A DNA stretch of 11,153 nucleotides from Betaproteobacteria bacterium. GTDB lineage: Bacteria; Pseudomonadota; Gammaproteobacteria; Burkholderiales; SG8-39. Positions within the stretch are counted from its first letter, which is position 1; each line of letters begins with the position of its first letter. Shown here in pieces: positions 6,779 through 11,153 of this stretch. The translations under genes and the position numbers were made by a program. The stretch spans positions 1 to 11,153 of the forward strand of contig VBCP01000176.1 of the NCBI GenBank assembly GCA_005888925.1, given 5' to 3'. The notes under the pieces were generated by a model. That model was not told the DNA's origin. It ran no database searches and worked only from the letters and a program-made list of their open reading frames with translations.

Positions 6779-8536
6779 ATGAGCCTGCGCGTGCGCATCA
6801 ACCTCGTGATCACGCTGGTGACGGTGGCGTTCACGGCAGCGATGGTGCACGTCATCGTGAACGACCTGCGCAGCTCGGTGCGCGAAGAGATCGAATCGAC
6901 CACCCGCGTCGCGGTGCAGCTCATCGAGACCGTGGTCGCGGGCGTCTATCTCGAGCCCGGCCCGGTGCAGCGCACCGAGGCGCTGCTCGCGTTGCTGCGG
7001 CGCGTCGGCCGGGTGCGCTCCAACGACATCCGCTTCTACGACGAGAGCGGGGCGCTGCTCTACCAGTCGCCGCCTGCGACCTATCGTTCCGGCGGGTGGG
7101 CGCCGGCGTGGTTCGGACGGCTGGTGCGGCCGGAGGTCGCCGCGGCGCGGCTCAAGCTGCCCGGCGGCACGATCGTGGTGACGCCCGATGCGTCGCGTTC
7201 CATCTTCGAGGCCTGGGACGACCTGCAGCGCTTCGCGCTGCTGGCGCTTGCCTTCCTGGTGCTCGTCAACGTCGCGGTGTTCTGGCTGCTCCATCGCGCG
7301 CTCAGGCCGCTGCCGCAGATCCTCGACGGGCTCTCCGAGCTGACGCGCGGCCGCTTTCATGTGCGGCTGCCGGCGTTCAGGCCCGCCGAGTTCGCCGCGA
7401 TCAGCCTCGGCTTCAATCGCATGGCGCAGGCGCTCGAGGAAAGCCTGGCGCAGAACCGGCAGCTCGCGCTGGTCGCGCAGCAGTCGAGCGACGCGCTCAT
7501 CATTCGCGACCTGGCGGGACGGATCACGTACTGCAACGCCGCGGCGGAGCGGCTGCTCGGCTACGCGCAGCACGAGCTGGTCGGCAGCCCGGCAACGCTG
7601 ATCGCGCCGGCGGACCGGCACGACGAGCTGCGCGCGCAGCTCGAGTCCATCGAACGGCGCGCGCCGCTCGAGCTGCTCGAGACGCAGCGCCTGGCGAAGA
7701 GCGGGCGGGTGGTGGATGTGGCGCTGTCGGCCGCGCCTCTGGTCGACCCGGCGAGCGACCGCGTGATCGGGGAAATCTGCAGCCTGCGTGACATCACCGG
7801 GTACAAGCGCATGCAGGCGGCCGAGCACGAGCTGGAGCAGAACCGCAGGCTGACGGCGCTCATCCAGTCCCAGCTCGAGGGCGAGCGCCGCGCGATCGCG
7901 CGCGAGTTGCACGACGAGCTCGCCCAATACGTCACCGCGATCAAGACTATCGGCACCGCGATCGCGAGCCGCGCCGGCGAAGCGAAGCCCGACATCCGGG
8001 ACAACGCCACCACGATCGTGTCGGTGGCCTCCCATATCTACGACATCGTCCACGGCATCATCCGCAGGCTGCGGCCGAGCGGGCTCGATCATCTGGGGCT
8101 GGCCGAGACGCTGCGCGACGCGGTATCGGGATGGTCGCAGCGCCACCCGCAGGTGCGCTGGGAGCTCGCGCTTTCAGGCGAGCTCGACGGGCTGGGCGAA
8201 GCGCTCAACATCACCGTTTATCGCATCGTGCAGGAAGCCTTGACCAACGTGGTGCGGCATGCCGAGGCGAGCAGCGTGCGCATCTCGGTGGCGCGCGAGC
8301 CGGCGACAGGCTTCGAAGACGCGCTCGTGGTGTGCGTCCGGGACGACGGCAGGGGATTCGGGCAGGCAGCCGCGCAGGAGAACGGTCGCTTCGGGGTGGC
8401 GGGGATGCGCGAGCGCGTGCAGGCGTTCGGCGGCAGCTTCGCGATCTCGGGCACGGCGGGGGAGGGCGCTACGGTGCGCGCCGTGCTCCCCGTGACCGGC
8501 GCCGAGCGCGCGGCGCCGCTGCAGACTAGGGCGTGA
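6779..8536 (+). CDS. Membrane sensor histidine kinase, NarL family with PAS domain (MoxY-like)
   Basis: This 585-residue inner-membrane kinase probably senses a periplasmic signal for quinoprotein metabolism. Order: short tail, membrane helix 1 (about 8-28), a periplasmic domain of some 120 residues resembling the LapD/MoxY sensor type, helix 2 (about 152-172), HAMP (173-222), PAS (about 230-342), then the HisKA_3 dimerisation helix with phospho-acceptor His378 in RAIARELHDE, and the ATPase domain with Asn490 in EALTNVVRHAEAS, DDGRGFG (522-528) and GVAGMRER. Everything needed for activity is present. It begins 10 bases after the hydrolase stop with only a weak TAGG-type ribosome site, so it is likely in the same transcript. 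Its last 11 bases overlap the end of the convergent response regulator, its probable partner. The MoxY comparison is by memory of layout. Confidence 0.93.
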   Translation: MSLRVRINLVITLVTVAFTAAMVHVIVNDLRSSVREEIESTTRVAVQLIETVVAGVYLEPGPVQRTEALLALLRRVGRVRSNDIRFYDESGALLYQSPPATYRSGGWAPAWFGRLVRPEVAAARLKLPGGTIVVTPDASRSIFEAWDDLQRFALLALAFLVLVNVAVFWLLHRALRPLPQILDGLSELTRGRFHVRLPAFRPAEFAAISLGFNRMAQALEESLAQNRQLALVAQQSSDALIIRDLAGRITYCNAAAERLLGYAQHELVGSPATLIAPADRHDELRAQLESIERRAPLELLETQRLAKSGRVVDVALSAAPLVDPASDRVIGEICSLRDITGYKRMQAAEHELEQNRRLTALIQSQLEGERRAIARELHDELAQYVTAIKTIGTAIASRAGEAKPDIRDNATTIVSVASHIYDIVHGIIRRLRPSGLDHLGLAETLRDAVSGWSQRHPQVRWELALSGELDGLGEALNITVYRIVQEALTNVVRHAEASSVRISVAREPATGFEDALVVCVRDDGRGFGQAAAQENGRFGVAGMRERVQAFGGSFAISGTAGEGATVRAVLPVTGAERAAPLQTRA

Positions 8537-9170
8537 GCAGGCCGGCGCGCATCGCAATCAGCGCCAGCTCCGCCGAGTTCGAGGCGCCGAGCTTCTGCTT
8601 GATGTTGTACAGATGGGTGCCGATGGTGCGGGGACTCAGCGACATGACCGCGGCGATATCCTGCACCGACTGCCCGCCCGCGAGCGCGAGGAATACCTTG
8701 AACTCCTTCTCGCTCAAGGTATCGAGCGGCTCGGCTGTGCCCGCGACCTGCCGCAGCGCAAGCTCCTGCGCAATCTGCGGCTCGAGGAAAGTCTTGCCCT
8801 GGCACACCTCGCGGATCGCCTGGATCAGGGCCTGCGCGGCGCTGCGCTTGGTCAGGTACCCGGCGGCGCCGGCCTTGAGCACGCGCCGTGCGTGCATCGC
8901 GTCCTCGTGCGCAGACAGGACCAGGATCCGTGCCGCGGGCTCCTTGGCGAGGATGCGGCGCACGGCCTCCAGGCCGCCGATCCCGGGCATGGAGATGTCC
9001 ATCACCACGACCTCGGGCCGCGCCTCGTCGATGCGGCGCATCGCCTCTTCGCCGCTGTCCGCCTCGGCGACGACGCGCATGTCCGGCGCTGCGTCGAGCA
9101 GCAGCCTGAAGCCCATGCGCACCACGGCATGGTCGTCGACCAGCATCACGCCGATTCGCGCGGTAGCCAT
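8526..9170 (-). CDS. LuxR/NarL-family DNA-binding response regulator (MoxX-like)
   Basis: This 214-residue two-component regulator has a receiver domain with acidic Asp12 and Asp13, phospho-acceptor Asp58 in VVVMDISMPG, Ser86 and Lys108 in YLTKRS, then a LuxR-type helix-turn-helix (about 150-208) with LSEKEFKVF and SPRTIGTHLYNIKQKLG. It is the expected type of partner for a HisKA_3 kinase such as the neighbour. A longer frame upstream is open, but MATARIGVMLVDDH is the normal start. No good Shine-Dalgarno precedes it. It converges on the kinase (11-base overlap) and is head-to-head with the DUF3280-like gene, their ATGs overlapping in CATG, so its promoter must lie within that gene. Confidence 0.93.
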   Translation of the reverse strand: MATARIGVMLVDDHAVVRMGFRLLLDAAPDMRVVAEADSGEEAMRRIDEARPEVVVMDISMPGIGGLEAVRRILAKEPAARILVLSAHEDAMHARRVLKAGAAGYLTKRSAAQALIQAIREVCQGKTFLEPQIAQELALRQVAGTAEPLDTLSEKEFKVFLALAGGQSVQDIAAVMSLSPRTIGTHLYNIKQKLGASNSAELALIAMRAGLLTP

Positions 9171-9600
9171 GAGCGTGATGCTACTCTTGGCGGCGCTCGT
9201 GTGCGCCGAGGCGAGCGCCGCGGAGCCGAAGTCGCTCGCGCTCATGGACTGCGAGCTGATCGACGATATGCGCCCGTTCGCGAGCGAGCAAGCACGCCGG
9301 GAGGTCGATCAGCGGATCGCGCTGATTACCGCCGAGCTGGCGAAAGAGCTGGAGCGCCGCGGCATGTATCGCGTGCTCGACCGCGCCAGCGCGCCCGGTG
9401 CCGAGCGCATCGCACGGTGCTGGGTGCAAAAGGTGAGCAACCTGATCCTCAACATCAATATCGAGGTGCGCAGCGCAGCCACGGACGAGACCGTGTACGT
9501 CAAGTCGGTCGATATCCGCGGCAACACCGACGAGACCTGGCTGCGCGGCGTGCGCCGCCTGGTCGACAACATCGAGGAGCGCCGGCACCACTTGCACTGA
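9169..9600 (+). CDS. Small exported protein, DUF3280/DUF2380-like, quinoprotein-associated
   Basis: Function is unknown. The 143 residues open with a hydrophobic stretch (VMLLLAALVCAEASA) that looks like a signal peptide cut after ASA, then LALMDCELIDD, an alpha-helical middle, WVQKVSNLILNINIEVR and DIRGNTDETWLRG. These last two blocks recall a DUF family often annotated near PQQ-dependent methanol and alcohol dehydrogenases; this is from memory. The signal lacks N-terminal positive charge if the ATG at 9169 is used. An in-frame ATG at 9115 would give a longer n-region with two arginines, and one at 9178 a shorter one. No start has a clear ribosome site. The segment between RVLDRAS and CWVQKV seems shorter than in relatives I recall. 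Confidence 0.7.
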   Translation: MSVMLLLAALVCAEASAAEPKSLALMDCELIDDMRPFASEQARREVDQRIALITAELAKELERRGMYRVLDRASAPGAERIARCWVQKVSNLILNINIEVRSAATDETVYVKSVDIRGNTDETWLRGVRRLVDNIEERRHHLH

Positions 9601-9612
9601 GCTGGTTCTTTT

Positions 9613-9631
9613 GTGTCCCAAAATGGAACAC
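9613..9631. repeat. Imperfect 19-base inverted repeat followed by a T-run
   Basis: GTGTCCCAAAATGGAACAC has one mismatch in seven-base arms and starts 13 bases after the DUF3280-like stop. Seven T residues follow at 9646-9652 on the plus strand after a 14-base gap. It may be a poor terminator between two convergent genes, or a binding site of an enhancer-type regulator, which often use TGTCCC dyads. The gap of 56 bases contains nothing else. Confidence 0.35.
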
Positions 9632-9656
9632 CTCTGGACAGATCCTTTTTTTGCAG

Positions 9657-10106
9657 CTACGGCGTTTCGCATTCACCCTGCCGCACTGCCGCGATTCGCT
9701 GGGCAAAAGTCATGTTTTTGCCGCCCATCTTGATCTCCAGAACACCCGCGACGCGGCCCCGACCGGCGTCCAGCCGCGCGGTTCCGGTCGCCACCTGCGG
9801 ACTGGCGCAGACGAGGCGATAGCGGATCGTGCCGCCGCGCCGGCGCTCGCTGTTCAGGTTGCAGCCCTCGAGCGACGGGTGCTGCAGGATCGGGAAAATC
9901 GTGGGGAGCTCATTACTGCGAAGGCAGCGCCGCTCCCGCGTCGTGGCATACCGCAAGTTCTCCTCGAGATGAGGCATTGCGGTCTGGGTAATGATCTCAT
10001 AGGTGCCCGGCTCGACGGCTTCGCCCGATGCAGATGCAACGGTGCAGAGCAATGCGGCTGCCACGCTCAGAGGACGTTGCCATGTTGGGGTCATTGGGTG
10101 CAACAT
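9657..10106 (-). CDS. Exported DUF3617-like protein of unknown function
   Basis: The 149-residue product has a signal peptide (PLSVAAALLCTVASASGEA, cut probably after ASA or GEA) and then EPGTYEIITQTAMPH, a Cys-containing region (RRCLRSNELPTIF, LEGCNLNS, YRLVCASP) and an end with ARLDAGRGRVAGVLEIKMGG. The opening glycine-tyr-glu strand and paired cysteines recall DUF3617, small periplasmic proteins of unknown role. I choose the ATG at 10106 because GGAG lies seven bases upstream; the ATG at 10094 is the alternative. The frame stays open far upstream, opposite gfa, but that part is a high-GC shadow. It is divergent from gfa with a 27-base gap and convergent with the DUF3280-like gene. Confidence 0.7.
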   Translation of the reverse strand: MLHPMTPTWQRPLSVAAALLCTVASASGEAVEPGTYEIITQTAMPHLEENLRYATTRERRCLRSNELPTIFPILQHPSLEGCNLNSERRRGGTIRYRLVCASPQVATGTARLDAGRGRVAGVLEIKMGGKNMTFAQRIAAVRQGECETP

Positions 10107-10120
10107 ACGCGGCTCCAACG

Positions 10121-10127
10121 AGGAGGG
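10121..10127 (+). promoter_or_regulatory. Strong Shine-Dalgarno of gfa
   Basis: AGGAGGG on the plus strand, six bases before the ATG at 10134. It fixes the start of gfa and suggests efficient translation. The gap to the divergent gene is only 27 bases, so the gfa promoter must lie within the DUF3617-like gene. Confidence 0.75.
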
Positions 10128-10133
10128 ATCACC

Positions 10134-10709
10134 ATGGCTAGCGTCAAGATACATCCGGCGGTCGACGGTGGATTGAAGCCCGCGGCAAAGAATTTCGCAG
10201 GCGGGACGCTGTTTTGCAACTGCTCGCAGAACAGGGTCGAGATAGCGATCAAAGGGCAGTCCGCGCACAATCACGTGTGCGGCTGCACCAAGTGCTGGAA
10301 ACCGAAAGGGGCGCTGTTCTCGCAGGTCGCCGTCGTAACGCGCGACAATCTCAGCGTCAAGGCGAACGGCAACAAGCTCGCGATCGTCGATCCCAAGGCG
10401 ACGATCCAGCGCTATGCCTGCAAGGAGTGCGGCGTCCACATGTACGGCCGCATCGAGAACCGGGGCCACCCGCTGTACGGCTTCGATTTCATCCACACCG
10501 AGCGCTCGAACGAATCGGGCTGGTCGCCGCCCGAATTCGCGGCATTCGTCTCGTCGATCATCGAATCGGGCGCGAGCCCCGACAACATGGGCGCGGTCAG
10601 GGCGAGGCTGAGAGAACTGAAGCTCGAGCCTTACGATTGCCTGTCCCCGCCGCTGATGGATTTCATCGCCACGCAAACCGCCAAGGCCTCCGGCGCGCTG
10701 CGGGCGTGA
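10134..10709 (+). CDS. gfa: S-(hydroxymethyl)glutathione synthase (glutathione-dependent formaldehyde-activating enzyme)
   Basis: Gfa promotes condensation of formaldehyde with glutathione, the entry to the glutathione-linked formaldehyde oxidation route; some work doubts that it is a true enzyme and sees it as a glutathione carrier. The 191-residue length is standard. The zinc ligands are all present: Cys28 and Cys30 in FCNC, Cys49, Cys51 and Cys54 in CGCTKC, Cys96 and Cys99 in CKEC, followed by GVHMYGRIENRGHPLYGFDF, a highly conserved block. The start has a strong AGGAGGG. In a cluster with PQQ synthesis and a quinoprotein dehydrogenase it points to methanol or another formaldehyde-giving substrate. 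The next pathway enzymes (class III alcohol dehydrogenase, FghA) are not in the window. Confidence 0.95.
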   Translation: MASVKIHPAVDGGLKPAAKNFAGGTLFCNCSQNRVEIAIKGQSAHNHVCGCTKCWKPKGALFSQVAVVTRDNLSVKANGNKLAIVDPKATIQRYACKECGVHMYGRIENRGHPLYGFDFIHTERSNESGWSPPEFAAFVSSIIESGASPDNMGAVRARLRELKLEPYDCLSPPLMDFIATQTAKASGALRA

Positions 10710-10725
10710 CGCAAACTCGGGCGTT

Positions 10726-11043
10726 TCACGGCTTCTTCCCTTCCCCGGCGACGACGTATGCCCACAGCGCTTCGATGTCGTCGGGCTTGAGCACATCATC
10801 CCAGGGCGGCATGCCTTTTTTGCCGTAGGTCACCGTATCGACGAAGCGCGCGCGATCCTCGCGCGGAAACGTACGCAGGTCGGCCGCCCACGGCGGATTG
10901 GCGAGGCGTGGCCCATGACACGTCGCACAGTGGGTCGCGTAGAGGTCCGCGCCCTTCCTGACCTGCTCCGGCGGGAAGGACTGCGCCGCGACCCCCGCGC
11001 AGGCAAGTGCGAGGCCGAGAGCGAGGGCGGAGAAGCGCGCCAC
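10726..11043 (-). CDS. Small periplasmic cytochrome c, likely acceptor of the adjacent quinoprotein dehydrogenase
   Basis: This 105-residue protein has a signal peptide (RFSALALGLALACAGVAA, cut before QS) and a mature class I cytochrome of about 85 residues. The heme site is CATCH (39-43) and Met78 in KKGMPPW is the likely sixth ligand. LKPDDIEALWAYV is the typical last helix. The start is GTG, three bases after the stop of the upstream dehydrogenase, with no obvious ribosome site, so translation is probably coupled. A quinoprotein dehydrogenase followed by such a cytochrome is the common pair in which the cytochrome takes electrons from PQQ and passes them to an oxidase. It is much smaller than MxaG- or XoxG-type cytochromes, so I do not name it. 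Confidence 0.93.
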   Translation of the reverse strand: MARFSALALGLALACAGVAAQSFPPEQVRKGADLYATHCATCHGPRLANPPWAADLRTFPREDRARFVDTVTYGKKGMPPWDDVLKPDDIEALWAYVVAGEGKKP

Positions 11044-11046
11044 GCT

Positions 11047-11153
11047 CTATTCAGGCATCAACGCGAAGGTCCACACCGAGCCGCCGGCAGGCACCTCTTT
11101 CCCCGCAGTGCGCGTGGGCACGCTCCCGCCTATTCCCGAGAGCACGCTCACGT
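11047..11153 (-). CDS. C-terminal end of a PQQ-dependent alcohol/methanol dehydrogenase (partial)
   Basis: Only the last 34 residues are visible, ending with stop TAG. They contain VSVLSGIGGS and then GGSVWTFALMPE. The first is the last strand of the quinoprotein beta-propeller, usually YVAVLSGxGG in methanol and ethanol dehydrogenases, and the second matches the GGxVWxFxL ending. In context, with pqq genes, an exported cytochrome c and gfa nearby, a periplasmic PQQ alcohol dehydrogenase is the best reading. Whether it is calcium- or lanthanide-dependent depends on residues outside the window. The cytochrome gene follows three bases later in the same operon. Confidence 0.72.
   Translation of the reverse strand, partial: VSVLSGIGGSVPTRTAGKEVPAGGSVWTFALMPE

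Noticed and set aside
6680..8146. Minus-strand open frame of about 490 codons opposite the histidine kinase
   Set aside because: Arg/Ala/Asp-rich shadow in high-GC DNA, no recognisable domain, while the plus strand has complete kinase motifs.
8613..10133. Very long plus-strand open frame leading in to gfa
   Set aside because: It runs antisense to the response regulator and DUF3617-like gene and has low-complexity Arg/Ala/His-rich translation; gfa has its own strong ribosome site at 10121.
10107..10799. Minus-strand frame that continues the DUF3617-like gene upstream, opposite gfa
   Set aside because: It has no family features, lies opposite the well-supported gfa gene, and the ATG at 10106 has its own GGAG and begins a signal peptide.

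Overview
This is a high-GC proteobacterial window. GC-rich codons, Shine-Dalgarno sites and a Tat-exported oxidase fit, and the gene set looks most like an alcohol- or methanol-oxidising betaproteobacterium; that placement is an inference. No tRNA, rRNA, insertion sequence or CRISPR array is visible. The theme is the PQQ cofactor and the periplasmic quinoprotein alcohol dehydrogenases that use it.

Left half, minus strand (about 5732 down to 1): a pqq operon, pqqA-pqqB-pqqC-pqqD-pqqE, followed by an ABC ATPase, an ABC-2 permease and a Tat-exported multicopper oxidase cut by the window edge. From pqqB onward every junction overlaps by 1 to 17 bases, so the seven genes look translationally coupled. 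pqqA (23 codons) stands apart: it has a near-perfect Shine-Dalgarno and is separated from pqqB by an intrinsic terminator, a layout that would give much more PqqA substrate than enzyme.

Middle, plus strand (5836-8536): divergent from pqqA are an S33 prolyl-aminopeptidase-like hydrolase and, 10 bases later, a membrane PAS-containing NarL-type histidine kinase. The divergent region holds a perfect 7+3+7 palindrome and a five-codon minicistron. The likely partner response regulator (LuxR/NarL type) lies on the opposite strand and converges on the kinase, with an 11-base 3' overlap.

Right half: head-to-head with the response regulator, with overlapping start codons, is a small exported DUF3280-like protein. 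Then come a DUF3617-like periplasmic protein (minus), glutathione-dependent formaldehyde-activating enzyme Gfa (plus), a small exported cytochrome c (minus), and the last 34 codons of what looks like a PQQ-dependent alcohol dehydrogenase (minus).

Together: PqqA-E make PQQ; the ABC pair may move something, possibly PQQ or a product, across the inner membrane; the quinoprotein dehydrogenase oxidises an alcohol in the periplasm and passes electrons to the cytochrome c; Gfa handles formaldehyde if the alcohol is methanol; the two-component system probably tunes expression. The least explained parts are the multicopper oxidase and exporter coupled to pqqE, the peptidase opposite pqqA, and the two DUF proteins.
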